Below, piece after piece: positions 8,131-15,224 of a stretch of 64,000 bases of DNA. The notes below the pieces were generated by a model. The model was not told the origin of the DNA and made no database searches. It saw nothing but the letters and a program-made list of their open reading frames with translations. Position 1 is the stretch's first letter. Every line of letters begins with the position of its first letter. The stretch lies in contig NZ_JAHOPF010000004.1 in assembly GCF_019038595.1 (NCBI RefSeq), positions 67,747-131,746 of the forward strand, in the 5' to 3' direction. The position numbers and the translations under genes are program-made. The DNA is from Kaistella soli (GTDB lineage: Bacteria > Bacteroidota > Bacteroidia > Flavobacteriales > Weeksellaceae).

Positions 8131-8499
8131 TTATTTTGGATTTCTCTCAGAAAGTTTCTTTTTGTAACTGGTCATTACTTTTACTATTTCTTCACATTCT
8201 TTCTTTAAATTTTCAAGTTCTTTTCCATTGAGGTAATTCAGTTCCTCAATGAGTTCCAACCAAAATTGTGTTTCGTCTGCTTCTTCCACCACAATACACA
8301 ATTTAGAGAATTTTTCATTTTGAGATCTTGCTGTTCCCATTGCTCTGTAATTGGCAGCAACAGAAGTTGACGACCGGTAAACCTGTTTTCTTATGACTGA
8401 CAAATCATCGGAATAAGGCAAAACAGAAAGACTTTTTATAATTGAAATACAGAGCTTTTTTGTTCTTTCCCTAAAAATTTGGTTATAGTCAGATTCCAT
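8131..8499 (-). CDS. Four-helix-bundle protein (23S rRNA intervening-sequence / Avd-like family)
   Basis: A 122-residue all-helical protein of the 'four helix bundle' family first seen in 23S rRNA intervening sequences and related in fold to Avd of diversity-generating retroelements. Recognisable parts are RTKKLCISIIKSLSVLPYSD, YRSSTSVAANYRAMGTARS near residues 42-60 and the EEADETQFWLELI helix. Related free-standing genes are scattered in Flavobacteriia genomes. Function is unknown; the basic surface suggests nucleic-acid binding. It sits between coaD and the TRIC channel gene on the same strand and is bracketed by inverted ttactcatt repeats, which looks like an inserted cassette. No reverse transcriptase or variable repeat is present in the window, so a retroelement is not supported. 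Confidence 0.85.
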   Translation of the reverse strand: MESDYNQIFRERTKKLCISIIKSLSVLPYSDDLSVIRKQVYRSSTSVAANYRAMGTARSQNEKFSKLCIVVEEADETQFWLELIEELNYLNGKELENLKKECEEIVKVMTSYKKKLSERNPK

Positions 8500-8514
8500 A
8501 AAAAAATTATTACA

Positions 8515-8567
8515 GGTTACTCATTCATATTACTTATTGCTCATTGCTTATTGCTTATTGCTCATCA
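8515..8567 (+). repeat. Right flank repeat array with 'attgcttattgctcat' units
   Basis: Starts ggttactcattcatattac and continues as short direct repeats of roughly attgctcattgctt. The array runs into the coaD stop codon (TGA on the minus strand, 8565-8567). Confidence 0.6.
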
Positions 8568-9035
8568 CCCAATATCTACCCTCACCGTGTCCGGAACCAG
8601 CAGTTCGTAATCACCGCCGAAAGTGATGATTTCTCTTACAATGCTGCTGCTGATAAACGATTTTCCGGCAGAAGTCAGAAGGAATATCGTTTCAATCTGA
8701 TTGCCCTGAGTCAGTTCGCGGTTGGTTTGGGCGATTGCTTTTTCAAACTCAAAATCGGCCGGGTTTCTCAGGCCGCGCAGAATAAAATTGACGTTTTTGC
8801 TGTGGCAGTAATCAATCGTAAGTCCTTCAAAATGGTCCACTTCAACATTCGGAAACTTTTCAAAGGTTCTTTTGATGAATTCCACCCTCTGTTCCAGTGA
8901 AAACATATATTTTTTCTGTGAATTCTGCCCGATTGCGATAATAATTTTATCGAAAAGCGGCGCAGCTCTTTCCACAATATCATAATGTCCAAGGGTAATC
9001 GGATCAAAAGATCCCGGAAATACAGCGACTCTCAT
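8565..9035 (-). CDS. coaD: Pantetheine-phosphate adenylyltransferase
   Basis: Transfers AMP from ATP to 4'-phosphopantetheine to make dephospho-CoA, the penultimate step of coenzyme A synthesis. The 156-residue protein has the nucleotidyltransferase TxGH-type motif in GSFDPITLGH (residues 8-17, His17), RGLRNPADFEFE near 88-99 and ISSSIVRE at 128-135, all hallmarks of bacterial PPAT. Length is typical. CoaE, the next enzyme, is encoded elsewhere in this window at 48060-48695. The gene's 3' end abuts a repeat array, and the stop codon lies inside it. It is probably transcribed separately from ddl, whose stop is 84 bp upstream. Confidence 0.96.
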   Translation of the reverse strand: MRVAVFPGSFDPITLGHYDIVERAAPLFDKIIIAIGQNSQKKYMFSLEQRVEFIKRTFEKFPNVEVDHFEGLTIDYCHSKNVNFILRGLRNPADFEFEKAIAQTNRELTQGNQIETIFLLTSAGKSFISSSIVREIITFGGDYELLVPDTVRVDIG

Positions 9036-9119
9036 AGTTTAGTTTTTGTTCTCACAGTCAGCGGTTTGCTTACTGTATTTTATTTTTTTCAGTCCATAGA
9101 AAGGACCGGATTGGAAAAA

Positions 9120-10103
9120 TTACTTCTTCAGCGCTTTTTCTACCTCATTCCCGCATAAATCCTGGATAGAAATTCCGTAGATTTTTGCCTGTTGAGGCAG
9201 GATTGATGCCGGTGAAAACCCGGGATTCGTATTCATTTCCAGCATATAAGGGATACCGTTCATAATGATAAACTCACTTCTGGAAAACCCGCTCATTCCT
9301 AAAGAGTCATACGCTTTTTTAGCAATCTCCTCCACTTTTTTACGGGTGCCGTCATCAATTCTCGCCGGTGTTATTTCTTCTGAAGCGCCTTCATATTTGG
9401 CTTCATAATCGAAAAACTCTTTGAAAGGTACAATTTCAGTAATTCCCAGAACAATGGTTTCCCCGTTAAAATCTACGACGCCAACAGAAACCTCCATCCC
9501 GTCGAGAAAGCTCTCAATCAAAATCTCATCATCTTCGGCAAATGCAAAATCCACCGCCTTAAGGAAATCCGCTTTTTCCTTCACTTTGCTGATCCCTAAC
9601 GAAGACCCGCTCTGATTGGGTTTCACAAACAAGGGCAGTCCCAGGTCTGCAATAATATCATCTTCATTAAAGGAATCGCCTTTTCGCAGATATACGCTTT
9701 TCGCGGAAGGGATTCCGTATTTTGAAAGCACCGCAAGGGTATCTTTTTTATTGAACGTCAAAGCACTCTGATAAAAACCGCATCCGGTATATCGCTGTCC
9801 GATGGTGTCCCAATACGCCTGAAGTTCTCCGTTTTCACCCGGTTTGCCGTGGATGATATTGAAACAGACATCAAACTTCACATCAAAACCGCTGTCAAGA
9901 TTAACGGAAAAATCCGCTTTGTTAATCGGAATATGCTGTCCTCTGTCATCTACAAAATACCATTCATCTTTCAGAATAACCACGTGGTAAACATTGTATA
10001 AACCTCGGTCGAGAGAATCGTAAATAAGCTGCCCGCTTTTGAGAGAAACCTTATATTCGTCGGAATAACCGCCCATTACTACGGCTACATTTTTCTTGTT
10101 CAT
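9120..10103 (-). CDS. ddl: D-alanine--D-alanine ligase
   Basis: ATP-dependent ligase that joins two D-alanines for the UDP-MurNAc-pentapeptide. I place the start at the ATG at 10103 (MNKKNVAVVMGGYSDE), not the in-frame TTG at 10121, giving 327 residues. ATP-grasp features are in order: VVMGGYSDEYKVSLKSG at the N-terminus, HGKPGENGELQAYWD around 110, KPNQSGSSLGISKV near 170, the EEITPARI segment and the Mg-binding EMNTNPGFSPASILPQQA close to the C-terminus. Length fits the family. It is divergently arranged with lpxK, the two sharing a 175-bp promoter region, so an envelope precursor gene faces a lipid A gene. Confidence 0.95.
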   Translation of the reverse strand: MNKKNVAVVMGGYSDEYKVSLKSGQLIYDSLDRGLYNVYHVVILKDEWYFVDDRGQHIPINKADFSVNLDSGFDVKFDVCFNIIHGKPGENGELQAYWDTIGQRYTGCGFYQSALTFNKKDTLAVLSKYGIPSAKSVYLRKGDSFNEDDIIADLGLPLFVKPNQSGSSLGISKVKEKADFLKAVDFAFAEDDEILIESFLDGMEVSVGVVDFNGETIVLGITEIVPFKEFFDYEAKYEGASEEITPARIDDGTRKKVEEIAKKAYDSLGMSGFSRSEFIIMNGIPYMLEMNTNPGFSPASILPQQAKIYGISIQDLCGNEVEKALKK

Positions 10104-10122
10104 ACGTTTTAATCTAATCAAG

Positions 10123-10130
10123 CAAATTTA
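10123..10130 (-). promoter_or_regulatory. -7 box for ddl
   Basis: TAAATTTG on the minus strand, 20 nt before the ATG at 10103. It lies upstream of the TTG at 10121 by only 2 nt, which also supports the later start. Confidence 0.5.
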
Positions 10131-10241
10131 AACAAAATGTTTAAAATTAGGGTTGAAGCCTGCTAATATTATCCCTTGTGGTAAAAAATTATTTTAACGA
10201 TAAATATCATGCAGATTTATGGAAAAATGGAAGTCTCCGTG

Positions 10242-10272
10242 TTTATTTTCCTGTTAAAAATATGTATTTTTG
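10242..10272 (+). promoter_or_regulatory. lpxK promoter, predicting a leaderless or near-leaderless transcript
   Basis: TTTA at 10242-10245, then 19 nt, then TATTTTTG at 10265-10272; this is one mismatch from the TTTG-N19-TAnnTTTG consensus. The lpxK ATG begins 7 nt after the box. Confidence 0.55.
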
Positions 10273-10278
10273 CTGGCT

Positions 10279-11304
10279 ATGAAAAGATGGTATCTCTACC
10301 CTTTTTCTCTGGGTTATCACTTGGTTACCGGCATCCGGAACTTAATGTATGACTGGGGAATCTCTAAATCGACCAAACTAAAAACTCCGGTGATCAGCGT
10401 CGGAAACCTTTCTGTGGGCGGCAGCGGGAAATCTCCGATGGTGATGTATCTGGCAGAACTTTTATCGAAACATTACAGAACCGGTGTCCTTTCCAGAGGG
10501 TATGGCAGACTTACCAAAGGTTACGGCATCACGAATTACGACAGCAATTATAAAACGGTGGGCGACGAGGCGATGCAGCTTTTCGAAAGGTTTAGAAACC
10601 GTTTTGTAATCGGCGTTTCTGAAGAAAGAGTTCCCGGTGCAAAAAAAATGATCGGCGATATGGATCTGGACGTTTTGCTGCTGGATGACGCCTATCAGCA
10701 CAGGGCGATAAAGCCAGGCTTCAACATCCTGATGACCGATTATAACGATCCCTATTTTAAAGATTTTGTGCTTCCTGCAGGCGATCTGAGAGAAAGCAGA
10801 AGCGGAGTAAAAAGAGCGCAGATCATCATGGTTTCCAAATGTCCGGATGACATCACCGAGGAAAAGAAACAGTATTATATCTCGAGAATTAAACCTCAGC
10901 ATAACCAGAAAGTTTTTTTCTCCTGGATTGGTTATGACGAAAACATTTACAGCAAAGACAAATTTCTCCCGGATAACAATTTGAGCTATTACGATATTTT
11001 ACTGATTACAGGCATCGCAAACCCGAAGCCTTTGATCAGTCATTTAGCCAAATTTTCGCAGCGGGTAAAACATCTTAAATTTAAGGACCATCATAATTTC
11101 AGTGAACAGGACATCAAGGATATTGTAGCGGAATACAGAAAACTCGGCGAGTATAAACTGATCCTCACTACTGAGAAAGATTATGTAAGACTGAAAACCT
11201 TTGATTACCTCAGGGATCTGGTCTACTACTGGCCCATTAATGTAAATATTGAGAACAGGGAAGAATTTAATCAAATCATATTGGATTATGTTAGAAAAAA
11301 TTAA
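10279..11304 (+). CDS. lpxK: Tetraacyldisaccharide 4'-kinase
   Basis: Phosphorylates the 4' position of the lipid A precursor disaccharide at the inner face of the inner membrane. I start at the ATG at 10279 (MKRWYLYPFSLGYHL); the TTG at 10270 would add three residues and overlaps the -7 box. The protein has 341 residues. A short N-terminal hydrophobic helix precedes the P-loop VGGSGKSP at 46-53, a serine variant of the family's GGxGKTP. LLLDDAYQHR is the family's DDGxQH-type motif with an alanine at the glycine position. The last 17 nt overlap the start of the downstream phosphorylase gene, so the two are very likely co-transcribed. Confidence 0.95.
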   Translation: MKRWYLYPFSLGYHLVTGIRNLMYDWGISKSTKLKTPVISVGNLSVGGSGKSPMVMYLAELLSKHYRTGVLSRGYGRLTKGYGITNYDSNYKTVGDEAMQLFERFRNRFVIGVSEERVPGAKKMIGDMDLDVLLLDDAYQHRAIKPGFNILMTDYNDPYFKDFVLPAGDLRESRSGVKRAQIIMVSKCPDDITEEKKQYYISRIKPQHNQKVFFSWIGYDENIYSKDKFLPDNNLSYYDILLITGIANPKPLISHLAKFSQRVKHLKFKDHHNFSEQDIKDIVAEYRKLGEYKLILTTEKDYVRLKTFDYLRDLVYYWPINVNIENREEFNQIILDYVRKN

Positions 11305-12106
11305 AGAAACAGCAGCCTTCATTAAAAACATGATTCAGGAAACCCCTGATTTCGCAATTGTTTTGGGCTCCGGCCTCGGAAAACTGAAAGAGGAAGTACA
11401 GGCCATCCATACCCTGGATTTTACTGAAATCCCAAATTTTCCGCAGACCACCGTTGTAGGCCATGGCGGAAAACTCATCTACGGAATACTGGAAGGCAAA
11501 AAAGTACTCATGATGAGCGGCAGATTTCATTATTACGAAGGGCACGATATCCAGACTGTTGTATTTCCGTTCCGGGTTTTCCATCTTTTAGGAATTAAAA
11601 ACCTGATCGTATCCAATGCCTCCGGAGGGGTAAACCCCAACTTCAAAGTTGCCGATATCATGCTGATTAACGACCATATCAACATGATGCCCGAACATCC
11701 TCTGCGCGGAAAAAACATCGATGAACTGGGGCCTAGATTCGTGGACATGAGTGAGCCTTACAATAAAAAAATGCTGCAGGTTGCCACAGCGGTAGCAAAA
11801 GATTTAAACATCAGAATCCACGAGGGATGCTACGTTGCCCTCCAGGGACCTACTTTTGAAACCCCTGCAGAATACGGGATGATCAAAGCAATCGGCGGTG
11901 ACGCAGTAGGCATGAGCACTGTTCCTGAAGTGATCGTAGCCAAACATCAGGGAATGGACTGTTTCGGAATCTCGATTATCACCGATGTGGGCGGACCTGA
12001 TATTGCATTTACCGTTTCCCACGAAGAGGTTTTACAGGCTGCAGATAAAGCGATGCCGAACGTCATTAAAATTGTAAAAGGTCTAGTAAAAAATTACAAC
12101 GCCTAA
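11288..12106 (+). CDS. Purine nucleoside phosphorylase (PNP/MTAP family, trimeric type)
   Basis: Phosphorolyses purine nucleosides to base plus ribose-1-phosphate in salvage. I choose the ATG at 11288 (MLEKIKETAAFIKN), which gives 272 residues; the earlier frame only covers the lpxK 3' end. Family motifs: GSGLG at 27-31, VVGHGGKL near 57, GRFHYYEGH at 78-86, NASGG at 110-114 and QGPTFETPAE near 186-195 with the base-contacting Glu191. The residue equivalent to human PNP Asn243 is Asp233 (SIITDVGG), which may broaden or shift base preference; that is inference. A strong terminator follows. A degraded copy of its 3' end lies at 13253-13322. Confidence 0.92.
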   Translation: MLEKIKETAAFIKNMIQETPDFAIVLGSGLGKLKEEVQAIHTLDFTEIPNFPQTTVVGHGGKLIYGILEGKKVLMMSGRFHYYEGHDIQTVVFPFRVFHLLGIKNLIVSNASGGVNPNFKVADIMLINDHINMMPEHPLRGKNIDELGPRFVDMSEPYNKKMLQVATAVAKDLNIRIHEGCYVALQGPTFETPAEYGMIKAIGGDAVGMSTVPEVIVAKHQGMDCFGISIITDVGGPDIAFTVSHEEVLQAADKAMPNVIKIVKGLVKNYNA

Positions 12107-12116
12107 ATCTTTTATT

Positions 12117-12149
12117 AAAAAAACGCATCTCCCGGATGCGTTTTTTTCT
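12117..12149 (+). terminator. Terminator of lpxK-phosphorylase operon
   Basis: Hairpin acgcatc/gatgcgt around a short loop (12123-12141), flanked by A-run and T-run, so it may serve both strands. Confidence 0.8.
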
Positions 12150-12190
12150 TATCGGTTTTCGGCTTTCACGCTGAAAATCTTCAACCCTTC

Positions 12191-12952
12191 TTATTTCACT
12201 TTCACATAGATGTGACGGATATTGTTAACACCCGTTACGCGTTCATCGATTTCAATTTTACCGATGCTTTTAATTAAAGGCAGAAGTTTTGAAAAACCGA
12301 AATTTCGGGGGTCAAAATCCGGTTTCTTTTTAATGATAAAACTTCCAAGATTCCCAAGGAAAGTCCAGCCGTCTTCATCGCCCAGATCATTAATGCTCTG
12401 AGTGATAAGTTTAATAGTACGTGCGTCCACTTTGCTGATGGGTTCTGCTTTGTTTTTCTTTTTAACAGGCCTTTTCGCTAAAGTACTTTCCGGCTCTTCT
12501 GTACTGTCAGCTTCTTCAGTATTGTTGAGAATTTCCAGATAAATAAATTTATCACACGCAGAAATAAAAGGTTTCGGGGTTTTCTTTTCGCCAAATCCAA
12601 TCACGTTCATGCCGGCTTCCCGAAGTCTTGTGGCTAATCTTGTAAAATCGCTGTCACTTGAAACGATGCAGAATCCATTCACTTTCTCGGAATACAGAAT
12701 ATCCATCGCATCAATGATTAAAGCGCTGTCGCTGGAGTTTTTTCCTGTGGTATAACTGTATTGCTGAATGGGCGTGATGGCGTTTTCGAGCAAAACATTT
12801 TTCCAGCCCGAAGCATTGGGTTTGGTCCAGTCTGCATAAATCCTTTTGATGGTGGGAGTTCCATTTCTGGAAATTTCCTCCAGCATTTCTTTTACGTTTT
12901 TATAAGGAACATTGTCCGCATCAATCAAGACTGCTAATTTATCGTCTGCCAT
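12191..12952 (-). CDS. NYN domain protein with OST-HTH/LOTUS C-terminus
   Basis: A 253-residue cytoplasmic protein. Residues about 1-150 form a NYN/LabA-like PIN-fold nuclease domain: VLIDADN puts Asp11 and Asp13 in place, NSSDSALIID gives Asp75 and IVSSDSDF gives Asp100 and Asp102, the acidic cluster that binds metal in NYN ribonucleases. A lysine-rich linker (KRPVKKKNKAE) leads to residues about 175-253, which look like a winged-helix OST-HTH/LOTUS domain (GWTFLGNLGSFIIKKKPDFD). LOTUS domains bind RNA, including G-rich RNA. RNA processing or decay is the likely role; the substrate is unknown. It faces the phosphorylase gene across a shared terminator. Confidence 0.88.
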   Translation of the reverse strand: MADDKLAVLIDADNVPYKNVKEMLEEISRNGTPTIKRIYADWTKPNASGWKNVLLENAITPIQQYSYTTGKNSSDSALIIDAMDILYSEKVNGFCIVSSDSDFTRLATRLREAGMNVIGFGEKKTPKPFISACDKFIYLEILNNTEEADSTEEPESTLAKRPVKKKNKAEPISKVDARTIKLITQSINDLGDEDGWTFLGNLGSFIIKKKPDFDPRNFGFSKLLPLIKSIGKIEIDERVTGVNNIRHIYVKVK

Positions 12953-12983
12953 ATTTGTTTAAAAAATTATTCTTAAGTAAAGT

Positions 12984-12991
12984 CAAATTTA
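12984..12991 (-). promoter_or_regulatory. -7 box for the NYN gene
   Basis: TAAATTTG on the minus strand, 31 nt before the ATG at 12952. Confidence 0.4.
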
Positions 12992-13109
12992 CAGCAATTA
13001 TTTTTAGAAAAAGTGGAAAATAACATCAGGGAGACAGAAATCGTTTGGGCTTTTAAAACATAAATTCTATTTCAATGATGTACAAGTTAATTTAATTTTT
13101 AATAGAAAC

Positions 13110-13223
13110 ATACTGATCTGGTGGAAGCGCTTTCTCTGGAGGAGGCCAATCTGGAGATGACCGAAAAAACGCAGAAGAAACCCGTCGGCGGATCACCGAA
13201 GCAACCAAACTTCCCTCTTCTGC
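13110..13223 (+). pseudogene. dinB fragment
   Basis: 13110-13170 aligns without gaps to dinB 18130-18190 (52 of 57 identical over 13111-13167 by my count), and 13177-13223 aligns to 18225-18271 (37 of 47). About 28 bp is missing between the two blocks. The piece covers the polymerase region around Asp104-Glu105; in the fragment SLDEAYLDV has become SLEEANLEM. Confidence 0.8.
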
Positions 13224-13252
13224 CGCTCCTTTCAGGTGCGGGTGCCCACAAG
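13224..13252 (+). pseudogene. tRNA-Leu(CAG) anticodon-arm fragment
   Basis: 28 of 29 bases match tRNA-Leu 19023-19051 (anticodon arm and start of the variable arm); 13230-13252 is identical. The acceptor and T arms are missing, so it cannot be a functional tRNA. It follows the dinB fragment in the same order as in the intact locus. Confidence 0.8.
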
Positions 13253-13322
13253 GCGATGCCGAACGTTATTAAAATTGAAAGGTCTGATAAGAGAATACGT
13301 CGCCTGAACATTTATTGATAAA
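13253..13322 (+). pseudogene. Purine nucleoside phosphorylase 3'-end fragment
   Basis: gcgatgccgaacgt at 13253-13266 is identical to 12050-12063 of the phosphorylase gene. Similarity continues through attaaaattg, aggtct and cgcct to the A-rich sequence after the real stop codon (about 12122), with small indels and a broken stop region. Confidence 0.75.
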
Positions 13323-13324
13323 CA

Positions 13325-13366
13325 AAAAAAACCGTTTTGAAGAGGATTCAAAACGGTTTTTGTTTA
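13325..13366 (-). terminator. Terminator of the DOMON-cytochrome cluster
   Basis: Long hairpin aaaaccgttttgaa/ttcaaaacggtttt with A- and T-runs on either side, just after the stop of the cluster's last gene at 13387. Confidence 0.85.
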
Positions 13367-13386
13367 GATATGATTATCAGTTTTTA

Positions 13387-14139
13387 TCAGTTTTTAATAA
13401 GTTTTTCCTGAGTTTTGGTGCCGTCTTTACTTTCTGTCTCAATGTAGTAAACACCGGCTTTCAAACGGGTTAAATCAACAGCATCATTTTTAAGCTCCGG
13501 AGTCTTCATTAATTTTCCGGTACTGTCAAAAATACTGAGGTTTTTAATTTTTCCTGAATTTTTAAAATAAACCATTCCGGTGGAAGGATTCGGGTAGAAC
13601 TGTATCCTGCCCGCAAGACTTTCTTCGCCGGTAGCAAGAGCAGCGGTCATATTAAGGGTCGCATAACCTCTGTTCCCTGCACCATGATAAGAAAGGGTAA
13701 GCGTATTGTCTCCTTTCGCGTAAAAGATATCCAGCGGTCCTGCAGCATTAGGGATCGGTGTATCTTCAGCACCTCCGTTAAGGCTTCTTGTTGCTACTAC
13801 CGTTCTTGTGCCCGCCGCAACAACATTTGAAGTCACGGTCCAGTCCTGGCTTGCATCAGCCGACGGCGTTACTCCAACTCCGTTAAAGGTATAATCTCTG
13901 CTGGCCGAAGAATTATAAATAAATCCGTCAGCTCCGTCAGCCATCCCTAAATCTCCGCCGCCAATTCCCATAAAAGAATTGCTGGGTCCGGTAAGCGTAA
14001 GGGTAACTGTTGTGGGGTTAGTGTCCATCTTCACCGTCATGCCGGTTGCTCCTAAACTCACCGTTCCTGAAGTGAACTGGCCCGAAATGAAAATGCCGGT
14101 AAAGACACTTCCTAAAATAAATAATAGTTTTCTTTTCAT
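13387..14139 (-). CDS. Secreted DOMON-like domain protein with T9SS type A sorting domain
   Basis: The last gene of the redox-like cluster. I start at the ATG at 14139 (MKRKLLFILGSVFTG), since it directly follows the ankyrin stop and begins a signal peptide; the longer frame enters that gene. The 250-residue protein has a beta-rich domain at about 40-168 resembling DOMON: TVTLTLTGPSNSFMGIGGG, RTVVATRSLNGG and LSYHGAGNRGYA. Met57 and His152 sit where cytochrome-b type DOMON domains place their haem ligands, so haem binding is a reasonable inference, not a demonstration. Residues about 176-250 (QFYPNPSTGMVYF to LIKN) are the T9SS type A domain, so the product is exported to the surface or medium. 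Confidence 0.8.
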   Translation of the reverse strand: MKRKLLFILGSVFTGIFISGQFTSGTVSLGATGMTVKMDTNPTTVTLTLTGPSNSFMGIGGGDLGMADGADGFIYNSSASRDYTFNGVGVTPSADASQDWTVTSNVVAAGTRTVVATRSLNGGAEDTPIPNAAGPLDIFYAKGDNTLTLSYHGAGNRGYATLNMTAALATGEESLAGRIQFYPNPSTGMVYFKNSGKIKNLSIFDSTGKLMKTPELKNDAVDLTRLKAGVYYIETESKDGTKTQEKLIKN

Positions 14140-14140
14140 G

Positions 14141-14665
14141 TTAGTCGCTTTTAAAAAGGTTAATAATATTTTGCTTTTTGGTTTGTATTGCATATTCAAA
14201 AGGGGTAATTCCCGTCTGGTCTGCCAGGTCTTTTTTCGCCCGGTTGTTCAGCAGGATCTTTACAAGTTCTTCATTACCTGTCTTAACAGCCCATATCAGC
14301 GGGGTGGTACCGGAAGAATCCGCAATGTTGGGGTCGGCATTTTTCCGGAGCAGATGCTCTACCAGTCCTTTATGGTAGCGGATGCAGAGTCCGGCCAAGG
14401 CCGTTCCTTCAGGGCTTTTGTAATTAAGGTCTTTCACCTTTTCGATCAGGAAATCAGCAACCTCTGTATTTCCGCGGTAACAGGCCAGTATCAACGGGGA
14501 AAACCCCATAGGACTGACTGAATTGATCACGTCAGGATTTTTCAACATAAGCTGCTGCATCTCCGCCACCGTTCCGGATCTCGCAATGTCAAAAACATCT
14601 TTTTCCTGGGCTTTCAGAACGAAAAAACCGGCCATTAAAATCAGTATTAGAAATTTCGTTTTCAT
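14141..14665 (-). CDS. Exported ankyrin-repeat protein
   Basis: A 174-residue protein with a signal peptide (MKTKFLILILMAGFFVLKAQ) and about four ankyrin repeats: GFSPLILACYRGNTEVADFL, EGTALAGLCIRYHKGLVEHL, GTTPLIWAVKTGNEELVKIL and GITPFEYAIQTKKQNIINL. Periplasmic ankyrin proteins of this type accompany redox or catalase genes in several bacteria (for example AnkB-like proteins), where they protect or scaffold partners. Its start codon overlaps the YceI stop by one base and its stop lies one base before the next ATG, so translation of the three genes is probably coupled. Its partner here is likely one of the neighbouring secreted redox proteins. Confidence 0.85.
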   Translation of the reverse strand: MKTKFLILILMAGFFVLKAQEKDVFDIARSGTVAEMQQLMLKNPDVINSVSPMGFSPLILACYRGNTEVADFLIEKVKDLNYKSPEGTALAGLCIRYHKGLVEHLLRKNADPNIADSSGTTPLIWAVKTGNEELVKILLNNRAKKDLADQTGITPFEYAIQTKKQNIINLFKSD

Positions 14666-15207
14666 TATTTATGCAGTTCAAAATAATAATCTATATTGAC
14701 ATTTTCCGCAATTTTCTTCATGACCATTTTCGGTACAGTCACCTTATAATCTGCAGGCTTCGCAACAAATTTCCCTGAGATATAAATTTTACCGTCCTTG
14801 GTATAGATCTGAGCAGCAGAGTTAACCGGATTATTCACTCCATGAAAATTCAGGGTACCGGACACAGTATAAGCGGTTGGGGTTGAGGACAGATTTTCTT
14901 TTTTGAAATCTGCTATTTTTCCGGTGAATGTGGTCTTGGGATATTTCGATGTCTCAGCATAGTTTTCATTGAAATGTTCTTCCATCAGTGCGTTCTTAAA
15001 TTTGAAATTTTTGGTCATTGCGACAGATGCAAAATCTCCGCTGTCCGCGTTCAGAACTGCAGCTGCATTGGAATGTCTGGCATCGATATCCTCGAAGAGC
15101 GGTACGTTGGCTTCAAAGTGAACGGTTCCGGTTTTGGTCGTGTATTTCTGGGAAAACAAAAGATTTCCTAAAAACAGAACCATGGTGATCATATAAATCC
15201 TTTTCAT
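14665..15207 (-). CDS. YceI family protein (lipid/isoprenoid-binding lipocalin-like)
   Basis: A 180-residue periplasmic protein with a signal peptide (MKRIYMITMVLFLGNLLFSQ). The YceI beta-barrel runs over residues about 25-178: TGTVHFEANVPLFEDIDARH, FKFKNALMEEHFNENYAETS, YPKTTFTGKIADF and GTLNFHGVNNPV are family-typical strands. YceI proteins bind isoprenoid quinones or other long-chain amphiphiles. Placed between a cytochrome c lipoprotein and a DOMON protein, a quinone-binding role is attractive but unproven. The stop overlaps the next gene's ATG by one nucleotide. Confidence 0.88.
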   Translation of the reverse strand: MKRIYMITMVLFLGNLLFSQKYTTKTGTVHFEANVPLFEDIDARHSNAAAVLNADSGDFASVAMTKNFKFKNALMEEHFNENYAETSKYPKTTFTGKIADFKKENLSSTPTAYTVSGTLNFHGVNNPVNSAAQIYTKDGKIYISGKFVAKPADYKVTVPKMVMKKIAENVNIDYYFELHK

Positions 15208-15224
15208 TTGATTATGGTATTAAA

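Larger units (their letters stand above)
12953..13386. other. Intergenic region holding a three-gene mosaic scar
   Basis: No intact gene. It carries the NYN promoter, then consecutive degraded pieces of dinB, tRNA-Leu and the phosphorylase gene (13110-13322), then a terminator. A 65-codon frame across 13121-13318 simply translates these pieces. Confidence 0.7.

Noticed and set aside
8131-8499. Diversity-generating retroelement accessory gene (avd)
   Set aside because: The fold family is related, but there is no reverse transcriptase, template repeat or variable repeat in the window.
13121-13318. 65-codon plus-strand frame as a small gene
   Set aside because: It only translates the dinB, tRNA and phosphorylase fragments; the tRNA part cannot be coding by descent and no promoter precedes it.
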